A DNA stretch of 64,000 nucleotides from Sphingobacteriales bacterium (lineage in GTDB: Bacteria > Bacteroidota > Bacteroidia > Chitinophagales > Chitinophagaceae), in the NCBI GenBank assembly GCA_016200915.1, contig JACQDV010000002.1, positions 124,001 to 188,000 of the forward strand, in the 5' to 3' direction. Shown here in pieces: positions 9,281-20,064 of this stretch (positions within the stretch are counted from its first letter, which is position 1; each line of letters begins with the position of its first letter). The notes under the pieces were generated by a model. The model saw nothing but the letters and a program-made list of their open reading frames with translations, was not told where the DNA came from and did no database searches. A program made the position numbers and the translations under genes.

Positions 9281-9300
9281 GACTGTTCTTTCGAACAGTC
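9281..9300 (-). terminator. Intrinsic terminator, minus strand
   Basis: Perfect 8-bp stem GACTGTTC/GAACAGTC with a 4-nt loop. Read on the minus strand it is followed by TTTTTTATTACG, a good U tract; the plus direction has none. It therefore ends the leftward amt-porin-small protein transcript and supports transcription of the small gene beside it. Confidence 0.75.
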
Positions 9301-9344
9301 TCAATTATTAGCTCATTTACTTAAAAGTAAATTTGTCGTAAATA

Positions 9345-9482
9345 TTAATGTGTGTTTGAACCACGTTTCCAAAGTAATGCTGCAAATATGCCTGCACAGG
9401 CTACTAATCCTACAACTATAATTGTACTTTCATTTGCTGCAGCGGGTACAACATCACAAATTTGGTTAATAAGTAAACTCAT
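9345..9482 (-). CDS. Small single-pass membrane protein, unknown function
   Basis: A 45-residue frame, MSLLINQICDVVPAAANES..., with a short polar N terminus, one hydrophobic segment (about residues 20-38, IIVVGLVACAGIFAALLW) and a basic tail KRGSNTH. An upstream in-frame ATG would add 19 residues of Lys/Ile-rich sequence, but the internal ATG is preferred because it follows an A-rich stretch typical of starts here. It lies downstream of amt and the porin on the same strand and is followed by a strand-matched terminator, so it is probably a real third gene. I do not recognise a family. Confidence 0.55.
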   Translation of the reverse strand: MSLLINQICDVVPAAANESTIIVVGLVACAGIFAALLWKRGSNTH

Positions 9483-9589
9483 AATTATTTTTTTGATTTT
9501 AATATTGAATTCGATATAAAGTTTGCCAGAAAAAATCAATTAATGAAGCAATTTTGTAGTGAACACAGCATTACATTTAGCAAAAACTT

Positions 9590-10699
9590 TTAGAATTTGT
9601 AAACTACAGCTACTAAAAAGTTGCCATTGCTTTTTGTTCCTGCCCCGCTGGACTTAGTGTAAATTTCCTCAGAAGCATTTTCCAAACGGAATTCAGGTAT
9701 AATGGTTAAATTATCAACCCTGAAATTAGCAGAGAGAGTGGTTTCAAAAACATTTCCCCCATTTTGAAAACCGGCAAATACATTTTGCGCTTTTTTGTCA
9801 CCAAAGTATTCAGTACGAAGTGTAAGCCCAAACAGATTAGTAGGATCATAATTAAAGTAAAGGCCGCTACCCCACCAATTTTGTGAAGTACCGTACTTAC
9901 CATCCTGCTTAAGTTTATTGAAAGCAATACTTCCGCAATAAGTAATATTAAATTTGTAGTTGAACTTTAAGATGAGCATCGCTTCCAGTTGTGATACTTT
10001 AGCAGAATCTGTAGGACGTTGTCCTGAAAAATAATTTATGTATGATTTGAATTTGTCATTAGGAGAATAACTGTATTGGGCAATCACATATTTCTTGCTG
10101 CCCACCGGTGCCACTTTATAATCGTTTGGATTGGCGACACCCAGCATGAATCCATGTTTACCCAATGTAGCCTCTCCCTTCAAACCTGTATGGAAAAAAG
10201 GCCCGTAGGTGAACATATATGACATGCTATAGTTTCGGTTAGCATCAGTTTCATATATTTCAACATTAAAATGAGTAGCCCAGTTACCCGCTGTAAATTT
10301 GATATTCTTCCATGGAGAATAAGAAATATATAATTGCCTGATTGCCGCCCGTGTTTTATCATCATTATAGTTAAACTCTTCTGCCCTTTGACCAAATGAT
10401 AGTTCTGCTACCATGCCTAGTTTATCGGTGGCATGTTCTAACTTGACACGGGCCGACCCCAATTCAAAAGAATTATGTGAGTTGGTAAAGCTGGTCTTAT
10501 TGTTAGTTGCCTGTTTGTTAAAATCATACTTGTAATACGCATCTATTGAGCCGGAAATGGCGAGTGCTGGTTTTTTTTCGGGAGCTGCTTCAACTGCAGC
10601 ATCAGCAGGTTTAGGAGTGTCAGTTGAAGTATTGGTTTGTGCAACAGAAAATAAATACCCTGATACGGCAACAAAAGTTGCCAAAAATTTCTTTAACAT
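9590..10699 (-). CDS. Outer-membrane beta-barrel porin (OmpL/BBP2-like)
   Basis: 369 residues with a cleavable signal peptide (about 1-20, MLKKFLATFVAVSGYLFSVA). A short Pro/Ala/Lys-rich linker follows, then alternating aromatic beta-strand sequence such as SIDAYYKYDF, FKSYINYFSG and GLYFNYDPTN, ending in FLVAVVYKF, whose terminal Phe is the usual barrel-assembly signal. Porins of this type commonly sit next to ammonium transporters in Bacteroidota, as here, so a role in passage of small nitrogen solutes across the outer membrane is plausible but inferred. It is 96 bp downstream of amt on the same strand. Confidence 0.75.
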   Translation of the reverse strand: MLKKFLATFVAVSGYLFSVAQTNTSTDTPKPADAAVEAAPEKKPALAISGSIDAYYKYDFNKQATNNKTSFTNSHNSFELGSARVKLEHATDKLGMVAELSFGQRAEEFNYNDDKTRAAIRQLYISYSPWKNIKFTAGNWATHFNVEIYETDANRNYSMSYMFTYGPFFHTGLKGEATLGKHGFMLGVANPNDYKVAPVGSKKYVIAQYSYSPNDKFKSYINYFSGQRPTDSAKVSQLEAMLILKFNYKFNITYCGSIAFNKLKQDGKYGTSQNWWGSGLYFNYDPTNLFGLTLRTEYFGDKKAQNVFAGFQNGGNVFETTLSANFRVDNLTIIPEFRLENASEEIYTKSSGAGTKSNGNFLVAVVYKF

Positions 10700-10795
10700 T
10701 GTAATTGATTTTAAGTGTTATTAATGGTACAGCTAAAGAACTTTTCGCAGAAGTTTTTTTATAGCTGTACCGTTTTTATTTAAGCTGTCACTCTG

Positions 10796-12184
10796 TTAAT
10801 GAGATTCCGCTGAAAGTTCCTTCATCTGGCCGTTTTGTGCAACCAGTAAAGTTCCCTGCAGATATTTTTCATTGTGCTGGGAAGCATCGAGACCAACTTC
10901 TTCTTCTTCTTCACTAACACGTAAAGGAAGAATAAAGTTGATGAACTTAAATATGGCGAAAGAAACCGTAAAGCTGTATCCTACAGATATAAGCATTGCT
11001 TTTAATTGGGTAAAGAAGAACGAATAATTTCCAAGAAATAAACCATCGTTACCGGCTGAGTTAACCGCTTTAGTGGCAAAAACCCCTGTTAACAGCATAC
11101 CAACCATACCACCAATACCATGGCAAGGGAATACATCCAGTGTATCGTCTAATGTTGATTTTGATTTGATATGAACTGCTATATTAGAAATAATAGCTGC
11201 AATAACTCCAATGAAAACACTTTGAGGAATGGCAACAAAACCAGCAGCAGGTGTAATAGCAACAAGTCCTACAACGGCTCCTATACAGAACCCTAATACT
11301 GAAGGTTTTTTACCACGGGCTACATCAAAGAACATCCATGATAAACCTGCGGCAGCTGCAGCGGTATTAGTAGTTGCAAAAGCAGAAACTGATAATGAAT
11401 TAGCTCCTAATGCCGAACCTGCGTTAAAGCCAAACCAACCAAACCACAGTAATCCTGTACCTATTAATACATATGGTACATTAGCTGGTGGAATTTCTTT
11501 GTTTTCAATATGAGATTTTCTGCGCTTTAAAACCAATGCACCTGCTAAAGCTGCACAACCAGCAGAAATATGTACTACTGTACCACCAGCAAAATCTAAA
11601 GCACCCATTTTAAACAAGAACCCATCAGGATGCCAGCTCCAGTGTGCTAATGGAGCATAAACCAATAAGCTAAATAATACAGTAAAAAGAACATATGAAG
11701 TAAAACGGATTCTTTCCGCAACAGCACCCACCACAAGACCGGGAGTAATAATCGCAAACATCAACTGGAATAATGAAAACAGGGTTTTTGGAATAGTAGG
11801 GGCAAGGCTCCAAGGCTCACCAGAATTAACACCCTTGAAAAATAAATGAGTCATGGGGTTTCCTATAAAACCGCCTATTGTGTTACCAAAAGCGAGACTG
11901 TATCCCACTACTACCCAAAGGATGCTCACAATACCGGCAGCAACCACACTTTTAATCATAGTGGAGATTACATTCTTACGATGCACCATACCACCATAAA
12001 AGAAAGCCAGACCAGGCGTCATCAAAAACACTAAAGCAGTGGCTACTATTATCCAGGCAACATCTGCACCATTATACTTTGAAGTATCTGCAAAGTCCGC
12101 AACTGGCTTTATAAAGATCGAAGCAACGGCCACGATTGCCAAAATCAAAAACGGGGAAATTTGTTTGAGAGTCAATTTTTTCAT
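10796..12184 (-). CDS. amt: Ammonium transporter
   Basis: Amt/MEP/Rh family channel for ammonium across the inner membrane. About eleven membrane segments follow an extra N-terminal hydrophobic segment (residues about 9-30). Family motifs include the GLAFFYGGMVHRKNV segment, GGTVVHISAGCAAL with the first pore histidine, and FPCHGIGGMVGMLLTG with the second. 462 residues is normal. The cytosolic tail ends MKELSAESH. No PII (glnB/glnK) gene is adjacent. It lies downstream of gltBD behind a terminator, with its own AT-rich promoter region. Confidence 0.95.
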   Translation of the reverse strand: MKKLTLKQISPFLILAIVAVASIFIKPVADFADTSKYNGADVAWIIVATALVFLMTPGLAFFYGGMVHRKNVISTMIKSVVAAGIVSILWVVVGYSLAFGNTIGGFIGNPMTHLFFKGVNSGEPWSLAPTIPKTLFSLFQLMFAIITPGLVVGAVAERIRFTSYVLFTVLFSLLVYAPLAHWSWHPDGFLFKMGALDFAGGTVVHISAGCAALAGALVLKRRKSHIENKEIPPANVPYVLIGTGLLWFGWFGFNAGSALGANSLSVSAFATTNTAAAAAGLSWMFFDVARGKKPSVLGFCIGAVVGLVAITPAAGFVAIPQSVFIGVIAAIISNIAVHIKSKSTLDDTLDVFPCHGIGGMVGMLLTGVFATKAVNSAGNDGLFLGNYSFFFTQLKAMLISVGYSFTVSFAIFKFINFILPLRVSEEEEEVGLDASQHNEKYLQGTLLVAQNGQMKELSAESH

Positions 12185-12234
12185 ATAAGCTTTAATTAAA
12201 AAATTATAAAATTTAATAATTTATTTGTTTTAAT

Positions 12235-12270
12235 CAAAAATACTGATTTATTAAATACAATTTAACAAAA
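12235..12270 (-). promoter_or_regulatory. Candidate promoter for amt
   Basis: On the minus strand TTG, a 23-bp spacer, then TATTTTTG, matching TTG-N17-23-TAnnTTTG. The TTG itself lies in a second -7-like match, TACTTTTG (12273-12266), so the start site is ambiguous. The whole region is very AT-rich. Confidence 0.35.
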
Positions 12271-12356
12271 GTATTCACATATTATAAAATATAATATTAA
12301 TGATTGTTAGCGGCACTATCTTATGAAATGTATTACCACATTGAATTACAGTTAAT

Positions 12357-12397
12357 AAAGCTAAAGCCATCCCCAAAAAGAAGATGGCTTTAGCTTT
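12357..12397 (-). terminator. Hairpin terminator after gltD
   Basis: Perfect 15-bp arms AAAGCTAAAGCCATC/GATGGCTTTAGCTTT around an 11-nt loop, just beyond the gltD stop. The T-rich sequence after the stem is modest in both directions. Confidence 0.7.
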
Positions 12398-12412
12398 TAT
12401 AAAATTTCAATT

Positions 12413-13915
12413 TTATAAAGACAGCACTAAATTCTCGTCTCTACTTTCCAATAACGATGTTTCCATTAAAAATTCATCCACTTTCCGGGCACATTCCCGG
12501 CCCTCACTTATAGCCCATACCACAAGACTTTGTCCACGTCTCATATCTCCAGCAGTAAACACTTTATTAATGTTAGTATGATAATCTTTTTCTGTTGCTT
12601 TTACATTACCTCTTTCATCTTTTTCCACTCCCAACTCATCAATCAATCCTTTGTGTTGTGGATGCACAAAACCCATTGCCAGCAATGCTAACTCACAAGG
12701 AATTTCTCTTTCGCTTCCTTCTCTTTCTACAAACTGCGCCGGCTTGCCATCTTCGGTAAACTTCCATTCCAGGTCAACAATTTTTAATGCCTTTAAATTG
12801 CCATTTGTATCACCAACAAATTCCTTAGTAGCAATAGCCCATTTCCTGTCTGCCCCTTCTTCATGTGAAGAAGAAGTTTTTAGTGTCATTGGATAAGTAG
12901 GCCAGGGCATGAATTGTGTTCTTGATTCCGGTGGCTTGGGCAATAACTCAAACTGTGTTACTGATTTGGCTCCATGACGATTGGATGTTCCCACACAGTC
13001 ACTACCGGTATCACCACCACCAATCACTACTACATTTTTATTGTTCGCTAAAATATCTTCATTGAAAATATTGCTTTCTATTGCTGCATTAGCCAATGGA
13101 TCTTTATTTCCTACTCTTTTATTTTGCTGCTTTAAAAATTGCATGGCAAAATAAACTCCCTTTAATTCCCTTCCTGGTATAGGCAAATCACGGGGAACAG
13201 TTGAACCGCCTGTTAAAACAATTGCATGATATTCTCTCAGCAAATCATTCACACTAACATTCACACCAACATTGCTATGACATTTGAATACAACACCCTC
13301 TTCTTCCATTACCTTTACTCTCCTGTCAATTATCCATTTTTCCAATTTGAAATCAGGAATGCCATAACGCAGCAATCCTCCAGGCGCATCATCTCTTTCA
13401 AAAACCGTTACTGCATGACCAGCGTAGTTCAATTGTGTTGCGGCAGCTAAACCAGCAGGACCTGAACCAACAACCGCTACTTTCTTTCCACTGCGAACAT
13501 TGGGTTTGCGTGGTTTTACAAATCCTTTTTCAAAAGCAATTTCAATAATATGCTTTTCAATTTCCTCAATAGCAACCGGCGGTTGATTAATTCCCAGCAC
13601 ACAGGCACTTTCGCAGGGAGCGGGACAAATGCGCCCGGTAAACTCAGGAAAATTATTGGTAGATGAAAGTATTTCGTATGCTTCCTTCCAGTTTTTACGG
13701 TAAACCGCATCGTTAAATTCAGGAATAACATTACCCAAAGGACATCCGCTGTGACAAAATGGAATACCACAGTTCATACAACGGGCAGCTTGCTGATTCA
13801 ATTTCTCTTCCGGAAATTTATCAATAAACTCATTATAATCACTCACCCTTTCCTCCACCTTTCTTTTAGAAGGCAACTCTCTTGTAAATTCTAAAAAACC
13901 AGTTGGTTTACCCAT
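12413..13915 (-). CDS. gltD: Glutamate synthase [NADPH], small subunit
   Basis: Passes electrons from NAD(P)H to GltB for glutamate formation. N-terminal Cys-rich segments CMNCGIPFCHSGCPLG and CPAPCESACVLGI bind the 4Fe-4S clusters. The FAD-binding Rossmann motif GSGPAGLAAA is near residue 150, the second nucleotide motif GGGDTGSDC near 298, and the C terminus has FTAGDMRRGQSLVVWAI. 500 residues is typical. It lies 50 bp downstream of gltB. Confidence 0.95.
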   Translation of the reverse strand: MGKPTGFLEFTRELPSKRKVEERVSDYNEFIDKFPEEKLNQQAARCMNCGIPFCHSGCPLGNVIPEFNDAVYRKNWKEAYEILSSTNNFPEFTGRICPAPCESACVLGINQPPVAIEEIEKHIIEIAFEKGFVKPRKPNVRSGKKVAVVGSGPAGLAAATQLNYAGHAVTVFERDDAPGGLLRYGIPDFKLEKWIIDRRVKVMEEEGVVFKCHSNVGVNVSVNDLLREYHAIVLTGGSTVPRDLPIPGRELKGVYFAMQFLKQQNKRVGNKDPLANAAIESNIFNEDILANNKNVVVIGGGDTGSDCVGTSNRHGAKSVTQFELLPKPPESRTQFMPWPTYPMTLKTSSSHEEGADRKWAIATKEFVGDTNGNLKALKIVDLEWKFTEDGKPAQFVEREGSEREIPCELALLAMGFVHPQHKGLIDELGVEKDERGNVKATEKDYHTNINKVFTAGDMRRGQSLVVWAISEGRECARKVDEFLMETSLLESRDENLVLSL

Positions 13916-13965
13916 TTAGTATTTTAATTTTTGTGTTCTTTATTTTGATTCTTTGCAATTACTGA

Positions 13966-16900
13966 TTATTTATTCACTGCAACTTTCGCTTTCCTTTCTT
14001 TCAGTACTTTCTTATAATCACTCGGGAATACTTTAACGAAATTCTTCAGCTGATTTTCAAAATCATTCAGAATAAACTTGGCAACAGTACTGTTGGTATA
14101 ATCAAAATGCTTCTGAATCATTTGTTTCAATTCATTAATATCCTCATCTCCCACTGCATCAAGATCAACCATTTCAGTATTGCAATTCTTATCAAATTTT
14201 CCTTTTACATCATACACATAAGCAATACCACCACTCATACCGGCTGCAAAATTTCTTCCGGTTTCACCAAGAATAACTGCCAAACCACCAGTCATGTATT
14301 CACATCCATGGTCGCCCACACTTTCCACTACCACTCTTGCGCCAGAATTACGAACCGCAAAACGTTCCCCAGCTTTACCACGAATGAAAGCTTCACCACT
14401 GGTAGCACCATAAAAGGCAACGTTACCAATGATGATATTTTCCTCCGGAGTGAAAGTTGAATTTCTATCCGGGTAAATAATCAATCTTGCACCGCTCAAT
14501 CCTTTTCCAAAGTAGTCATTGGCATCTCCCTCTAATTCATGTGTTATACCCTTTGTGTTGAAGGCAGCAAAACTTTGTCCGGCAGTTCCCCTGTATTTGA
14601 AATGAATCGTATCCTCAGGTAATCCTTCACCTCGATATATTTTAGTTATTTCATTGGAGAGAATTGTTCCGACAGTTCTATCAATATTTTTAATAGTAAA
14701 CTCAGCTTTTACTTTTTCTTTTCTTTCCAATGCTGGTTTAGCAGCTTCTAATAATTTCCAATCGAGCACATCTGCCAACCCATGGTCTTGTTCTTCTGCA
14801 CAATGTAACGGCGTATAAATTGAAGCTGGCTCTTTGTATAATATTGGAGATAAATCCAGCTTGCTGAATTTCCAGTGCGTAATGTTCTCTCTCATCTGTA
14901 AACAATCTACCTGGCCAATCATTTCATTCACCGTTTTAAAACCAAGTTCAGCCATTATCTCTCTTAATTCCTGTACTAAGAATTTGAAGAAATTCACTAC
15001 ATGGTCTGCATTACCGGTAAAGCGCTTACGCAACTCTGGGTCTTGTGTAGCCACACCAACAGGACAAGTATTCAAATGACATTTACGCATCATAATACAA
15101 CCTTCAACAACTAATGCTGCTGTTGCCACACCCCATTCTTCTGCGCCGAGTAATGCGGCAATAGCAATATCACGGCCAGTCTTCATTTGTCCATCAGCCT
15201 GCACTACTACACGGCTACGTAATTTATTTTTTACTAATGTCTGATGTGTTTCTGCTAATCCTAATTCCCATGGCAAACCAGCATGTTTGATAGAAGAAAT
15301 TGGTGAAGCACCTGTACCACCATCATGACCGCTGATCAACACTACATCTGCTTTTGCTTTAGTAACACCAGCAGCAATAGTACCTACACCGGCCTTACTT
15401 ACCAGCTTCACATTGATTCTTGCAGCACGGTTAGCATTCTTTAAATCAAATATTAATTGTGCTAAATCTTCAATAGAATAAATATCGTGATGCGGTGGAG
15501 GAGAAATCAATCCAACACCCGGTGTTGAGTGCCTTGTTTTACCAATCCATTCATCTACTTTATGACCTGGCAGTTGTCCGCCTTCACCCGGTTTAGCACC
15601 CTGTGCCATCTTAATTTGTAACTCATCTGCTTCCGTCAGATACAAACTGGTAACACCAAATCTTGCACTCGCTACCTGTTTGATGGCAGAACGCATGCTA
15701 TCGCCATTCTGTAATGGAGTATATCTTCTTTCATCTTCACCACCTTCACCGGTATTACTTTTACCACCTAAGCGGTTCATAGCAATGGCCAATGTTGTAT
15801 GTGCTTCCCATGAAATTGAACCAAAGCTCATAGCACCGGTAGCAAAACGCTTATAAATATTTTCAGCAGCTTCCACTTCTTCTATTGCAATGGAAGGACG
15901 ATTACGTTTGAATTCAAATAGGCTTCTTAACGTAGCCGCTTTTTCACTCTGGTCATTTACATGCTTTGAATATTTCTTAAATGTTGCATAGTCATTCATT
16001 TTAGTTGAATACTGCAACAAGTGAATAGTTGTTGGATTAAACAGGTGGAATTCTCCTTTGCGTTTCCATTGATAAACACCTCCTACTTGTAAACGGTCAA
16101 CAGGAATATCCTTTCGGCTGAAAGCAAACCAATGTTTCGCTAATGCCTCTTTTGCTATCTCATCTAAACCGATACCTTGTATACGACTTGTGGCACCAGT
16201 AAAGTATTTATCAACTACTTCCTGGTTTAAACCTAATATCTCAAATATTTGTGCACCCTGGTAAGATTGCAGCGTAGAGATCCCCATCTTTGAGAATACT
16301 TTAAGCAATCCATCACAAACGGCTTTGATATAATTTTTACGCAACACTTCCCAATCCAAATCTGTTTCTAATTTGCCGTTTGCTTTCAGGTTACGTAAAG
16401 TTGCTAATGCCAAATATGGATTGATAGCTGTAGCACCAAATGCAATTAAACAAGCAAAATGATGTACTTCCCACACATCACCGGCTTCCACAACAATACC
16501 AACTTCGCCACGTAATCCTTTACGAATAAGATGGTGATGCACGGCTGCTACTGCCAGTAAAGAAGGAATAGTAGCATGATCGCTGTCAACTGCACGGTCG
16601 CAAAGAATCAACACTTCAAATCCATCATGCACCGCATCTTCCGCATAACGGCACAAGCGATCCAAACCTTTACGCAACGAATCAGGCTTACCGTCTGCAC
16701 GGAAATAGGTTTGCAATGTTTTTGCCTGGAATTTACCAGTATCAATACTTCTTATCTTTTCTAATTCAGTGGAAGTAAGAATGGGTTGTTTCAATGCTAC
16801 GGTATGGCAGTGCATTGGATCTTCTTCCAGCAAATTGCCATTGTTACCGGCAAATGCTGCCAAACTCATCACCATTCTTTCCCTTATCGGATCAATGGGC

Positions 16901-18483
16901 GGATTGGTTACCTGTGCAAATAATTGTTTGAAATAAGAAGATAAATGTTGTGGCTGGTCACTCAATACTGCCAATGGAGTATCAGTACCCATTGAACCAA
17001 TTGGTTCTTTACCATCAATGGCCATCGGCTTGATGATGGTTTCGATATCTTCTGTAGTATAACCAAATGCTTTTTGATATTTATGAATGCTTTCATCACT
17101 TAAGTGAGTAAAAGCAACTCTTGGCTCTGGTAATTCTTCCAAGCGAATCTTATTTTGATTTAACCAGTCGCCATAAGGTTTTTGAGAACAGATAGTTTGT
17201 TTCAATTCATCATCGCTAATGATTCTTCCCTGCTCCATATCTACCACAAACATTTTTCCCGGATGTAATCTTCCTTTCTTGATGATAGTAGCGGGGTCAA
17301 CCGGCAACACACCACTTTCACTTCCCATAATTACACGATCATCATTGGTGATGCAATATCTTGAAGGACGAAGACCATTCCTGTCCAATGTAGCTCCAAT
17401 GATTTTTCCATCGGTGAAAGATATAGATGCAGGTCCATCCCACGGTTCCATGATAGAAGCATGATATTCATAAAATGCTTTCTTCACCGGGTCCATCTGG
17501 TCGTTACCATCCCATGCTTCAGGAATCAGCATCATCATTACATGTGGTAAACTTCTTCCTGTCATCGTCAATAACTCAATCATGTTATCCAAACAAGCTG
17601 AGTCAGATTGACCACCGGTAACAATCGGCAATAACATCTCCATTTCTTCTTTGGTAAAGAATGGAGAAGTAAAACCATGCTCACTTGATTTTAACCAGTT
17701 AAGGTTACCCTGGAGTGTATTGATTTCACCATTGTGTGCAATGAAACGGAATGGTTGTGCCAGCTTCCAGGAAGGAAATGTATTGGTAGCAAAACGTGAA
17801 TGCACCAAACCAAATGCACTCACAACTCTTTTATTACTTAAGTCAGGAAAATAATTACGAACCTGTCCGCTCGTTAATTGTCCTTTGTAAACAATCGTCT
17901 TATATGAAAGTGATGCAACATAAAATCCAATCGCATCTTTTTTTACTGTACTGTTGATGAGATGTGATGCATGATTACGCAACACAAATAATTTTCTTTC
18001 AAACTCATCAGGGTTATTGATATGATCAGGACAAGCAATAAACACTTGTTCCATTTCAGGTTCCACACTTAAAGCAGTTGGACCGATTCCTTCAGGGTTC
18101 ACCGGAACTTTTCTATACACCAAAACTTCCATTCCCAATTTCTCTGCAGTACGATTGAAAATATCACGGCATTCTTCTCTCAGTTTAATTTCTTTAGGGA
18201 AGAACATAACACCCACGCCATACTTACCAAACGAAGGAAGATGCACACCCAGTTTCAAACATTCTTCAAAAAAGAATTCATGGGGTACCTGTATCATAAT
18301 ACCTGCACCATCACCCGTGTTGTTCTCACAACCACATGCACCACGATGCTCCATGCTTTCCAGCACAGTCAATGCATCACTGATATGCTGATGAGATTTT
18401 GAACCTTTGATGCTGGCAACGAACCCAATACCACACGCATCATGCTCGAAAGAAGAATCGTATAAACCTCTGTTGCTTGTCAT
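13966..18483 (-). CDS. gltB: Glutamate synthase, large subunit
   Basis: Makes two glutamates from glutamine and 2-oxoglutarate. The N-terminal amidotransferase nucleophile is Cys17 in [14 protein letters not shown], implying removal of a 16-residue propeptide. The FMN/synthase domain shows [29 protein letters not shown] and the 3Fe-4S cysteines in [18 protein letters not shown]. The C-terminal beta-helix (GXGXG) domain carries [12 protein letters not shown]-like repeats. 1505 residues is full length. It is first in gltBD; with amt nearby it forms the ammonium assimilation block. No leader peptide was seen in the 265-bp upstream gap. Confidence 0.96.
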   Translation of the reverse strand: MTSNRGLYDSSFEHDACGIGFVASIKGSKSHQHISDALTVLESMEHRGACGCENNTGDGAGIMIQVPHEFFFEECLKLGVHLPSFGKYGVGVMFFPKEIKLREECRDIFNRTAEKLGMEVLVYRKVPVNPEGIGPTALSVEPEMEQVFIACPDHINNPDEFERKLFVLRNHASHLINSTVKKDAIGFYVASLSYKTIVYKGQLTSGQVRNYFPDLSNKRVVSAFGLVHSRFATNTFPSWKLAQPFRFIAHNGEINTLQGNLNWLKSSEHGFTSPFFTKEEMEMLLPIVTGGQSDSACLDNMIELLTMTGRSLPHVMMMLIPEAWDGNDQMDPVKKAFYEYHASIMEPWDGPASISFTDGKIIGATLDRNGLRPSRYCITNDDRVIMGSESGVLPVDPATIIKKGRLHPGKMFVVDMEQGRIISDDELKQTICSQKPYGDWLNQNKIRLEELPEPRVAFTHLSDESIHKYQKAFGYTTEDIETIIKPMAIDGKEPIGSMGTDTPLAVLSDQPQHLSSYFKQLFAQVTNPPIDPIRERMVMSLAAFAGNNGNLLEEDPMHCHTVALKQPILTSTELEKIRSIDTGKFQAKTLQTYFRADGKPDSLRKGLDRLCRYAEDAVHDGFEVLILCDRAVDSDHATIPSLLAVAAVHHHLIRKGLRGEVGIVVEAGDVWEVHHFACLIAFGATAINPYLALATLRNLKANGKLETDLDWEVLRKNYIKAVCDGLLKVFSKMGISTLQSYQGAQIFEILGLNQEVVDKYFTGATSRIQGIGLDEIAKEALAKHWFAFSRKDIPVDRLQVGGVYQWKRKGEFHLFNPTTIHLLQYSTKMNDYATFKKYSKHVNDQSEKAATLRSLFEFKRNRPSIAIEEVEAAENIYKRFATGAMSFGSISWEAHTTLAIAMNRLGGKSNTGEGGEDERRYTPLQNGDSMRSAIKQVASARFGVTSLYLTEADELQIKMAQGAKPGEGGQLPGHKVDEWIGKTRHSTPGVGLISPPPHHDIYSIEDLAQLIFDLKNANRAARINVKLVSKAGVGTIAAGVTKAKADVVLISGHDGGTGASPISSIKHAGLPWELGLAETHQTLVKNKLRSRVVVQADGQMKTGRDIAIAALLGAEEWGVATAALVVEGCIMMRKCHLNTCPVGVATQDPELRKRFTGNADHVVNFFKFLVQELREIMAELGFKTVNEMIGQVDCLQMRENITHWKFSKLDLSPILYKEPASIYTPLHCAEEQDHGLADVLDWKLLEAAKPALERKEKVKAEFTIKNIDRTVGTILSNEITKIYRGEGLPEDTIHFKYRGTAGQSFAAFNTKGITHELEGDANDYFGKGLSGARLIIYPDRNSTFTPEENIIIGNVAFYGATSGEAFIRGKAGERFAVRNSGARVVVESVGDHGCEYMTGGLAVILGETGRNFAAGMSGGIAYVYDVKGKFDKNCNTEMVDLDAVGDEDINELKQMIQKHFDYTNSTVAKFILNDFENQLKNFVKVFPSDYKKVLKERKAKVAVNK

Positions 18484-18712
18484 TTATAAGTTTATTTTAG
18501 AAAAAATTCAAAAAATAGCAATAGTAATTAAATAGAATCCATTGATTCAAGCAAGCAACGCTTAAAATTACGAAATAATCAGCGAATGGCCTGCATCTTA
18601 TTCAACTATTTTCCACAAATCAACAAGTGTTTGTTCAATGTCGGCCTTGATATATGAAAACTGGTTGATATGTTCAATCCGGTTAACTCATCAAAGTCTT
18701 TTTTTATTTAAA

Positions 18713-18739
18713 AATGACGGCACTTTTGATGCCGTCATT
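18713..18739 (-). terminator. Terminator after ilvC
   Basis: 10-bp perfect stem AATGACGGCA/TGCCGTCATT with loop CTTTTGA, just past the ilvC stop, followed on the minus strand by TTTTTAAATAAAAAAAG. T-rich sequence also follows in the plus direction. Confidence 0.75.
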
Positions 18740-18748
18740 CTTTTTATT

Positions 18749-19819
18749 TTAAACCGCTTCTGCTGCCTTCGCCGGCTGATTTTCCGGGCGGAGTGAACGA
18801 ACTGTTTTACCTGCCTGCCACATTTCGCTTTCACGTAATTCAGCTAACTCAGCATCTAATTTCTCACGGTAATCAGGCTGAGAGTTACTGTCAATTGAAC
18901 GCTGAGATTCTTTACCTGTTGCTACGCTATCATACAGTTCATTAAACACCGGAGCTGTCGCATCACGGAATTTCTTCCACCAGTCAAGGGCACCACGTTG
19001 TGCAGTGGTAGAACAATTAGCATACATCCAGTCCATACCATTCTCAGCTACCAATGGCATCAACGATTGAGTTAATTCTTCCACTGTTTCGTTAAATGCT
19101 TCAGATGGTGAATGTCCTCTTTCACGTAATACCTGGTATTGTGCGGCAAAGATTCCTTGTATTGCACCCATCAATGTTCCTCTTTCACCAGTTAAATCAC
19201 TATAAACTTCTTTTTTGAAATTCGTTTCAAATAAATAACCGCTTCCTACAGCAATTCCTAATGCAATAACACGGTCTTTTGCTTTACCGGTTGCATCCTG
19301 GAAAATAGCATAGGAGCTGTTTAATCCACGGCCCTGCAAAAACATCCTGCGTAAAGATGTACCTGAACCTTTAGGAGCTACTAAGAATACATCCACATCA
19401 GCGGGAGGAATAATTCCGGTTTGTTCATTGAACGTAATACCAAAGCCATGAGAGAAGTATAAAGCTTTGCCGGCAGTTAAATGTTTTTTCACAGTTGGCC
19501 ACAATGCAATTTGTGCCGCATCACTCAGCAAATAGCAAATGATGGTACCACGTTGTAATGCTTCTTCTATTTCAAACAATGTTTCACCGGGTACAAAACC
19601 ATCACGAACAGCTTTATCCCATGTTTTGGAATTTTTACGCTGACCAACAATTACATTGATGCCATTATCACGTTGGTTCAATGCTTGTCCGGGACCCTGT
19701 ACGCCGTATCCAATTACAGCAATGGTCTCATTCTTTAATACATCTTGTGCTTTGGCGAGTGGAAACTCATCACGGGTTACTACATTTTCTTCCACACCAC
19801 CGAAATTTAATTTTGCCAT
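18749..19819 (-). CDS. ilvC: Ketol-acid reductoisomerase
   Basis: Converts acetolactate or acetohydroxybutyrate to the dihydroxy acid with NAD(P)H and Mg2+. I place the start at MAKLNFGGVEENV, not 40 codons earlier, because the upstream extension is translated repeat sequence. The Rossmann motif is GYGVQGPGQALNQRDNG (about 36-52), then FSHGFGI and VAPKGSGTSLRRMF, and C-terminal ETNFKKEVYSDLTGERG carries metal ligands. It is the last gene of ilvEDBNC. The upstream gap contains three unrelated repeat types. Confidence 0.94.
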   Translation of the reverse strand: MAKLNFGGVEENVVTRDEFPLAKAQDVLKNETIAVIGYGVQGPGQALNQRDNGINVIVGQRKNSKTWDKAVRDGFVPGETLFEIEEALQRGTIICYLLSDAAQIALWPTVKKHLTAGKALYFSHGFGITFNEQTGIIPPADVDVFLVAPKGSGTSLRRMFLQGRGLNSSYAIFQDATGKAKDRVIALGIAVGSGYLFETNFKKEVYSDLTGERGTLMGAIQGIFAAQYQVLRERGHSPSEAFNETVEELTQSLMPLVAENGMDWMYANCSTTAQRGALDWWKKFRDATAPVFNELYDSVATGKESQRSIDSNSQPDYREKLDAELAELRESEMWQAGKTVRSLRPENQPAKAAEAV

Positions 19820-19825
19820 AAAGTC

Positions 19826-19857
19826 AATTTGAAGATTTGAAAATTTAAAAAACTGAA
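19826..19857. repeat. Octamer array just upstream of ilvC
   Basis: Four period-8 units: AATTTGAA, GATTTGAA, AATTTAAA, AAACTGAA, starting 6 bp before the ilvC ATG. Weak individually, but similar in style to the period-8 array at 51551. Confidence 0.4.
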
Positions 19858-19881
19858 AACTATTTTTTGTTATGTTATCAA

Positions 19882-19945
19882 CTGTTGTGCTACTATTTAT
19901 CGTCTGTTGTGCCTGCCCCCAATGAAATTGGCGGGTCACTCACTT
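19882..19945 (-). repeat. Palindromic dispersed element, copy upstream of ilvC
   Basis: 64-bp element sharing most positions with another copy at 24963-25025. Its core stem is CCAAT-GAA-ATTGG, where the other copy has CCAAC-TT-GTTGG, so the closing base pair changed on both sides. Shared ends are CTGTTGT and GGCGGGTCACTCACTT. Both copies lie upstream of an ilv gene in the same orientation. Confidence 0.75.
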
Positions 19946-19973
19946 CATCGTTCTTTAATTCTATTCATCATTT

Positions 19974-20001
19974 ACCCACCCCCTGCCCCTCCCGGGAGGG
20001 G
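19974..20001. repeat. GC-rich palindrome CCCCTCCC/GGGAGGGG
   Basis: Perfect 16-bp palindrome preceded by ACCCACCCCCTG. It stands out against the AT-rich surroundings and resembles short C-rich/G-rich dispersed palindromes common between genes in this phylum. A related short form lies inside argB (33886-33914). Confidence 0.6.
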
Positions 20002-20029
20002 AGCTATACTCCAAAATTTATTTTTTCTC

Positions 20030-20064
20030 ACAATCCAATTAATCAAATAAATCCAGGTTCAGAC
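20030..20064. repeat. Period-9 arm ending GGTTCAGAC at the ilvN stop
   Basis: Units AATCCAATT, AATCAAATA, AATCCAGGT then TCAGAC. The final C supplies the G of the ilvN TAG stop on the minus strand. Single arm: no inverted partner was seen within 120 bp. Confidence 0.6.

Noticed and set aside
18484-18748. Leader peptide for gltB
   Set aside because: No short frame rich in Glu or Gln codons and no attenuator stem was found in the gap.
19820-19939. 40-residue N-terminal extension of IlvC
   Set aside because: It is translated repeat sequence; the family start MAKLNFGG lies at 19819.
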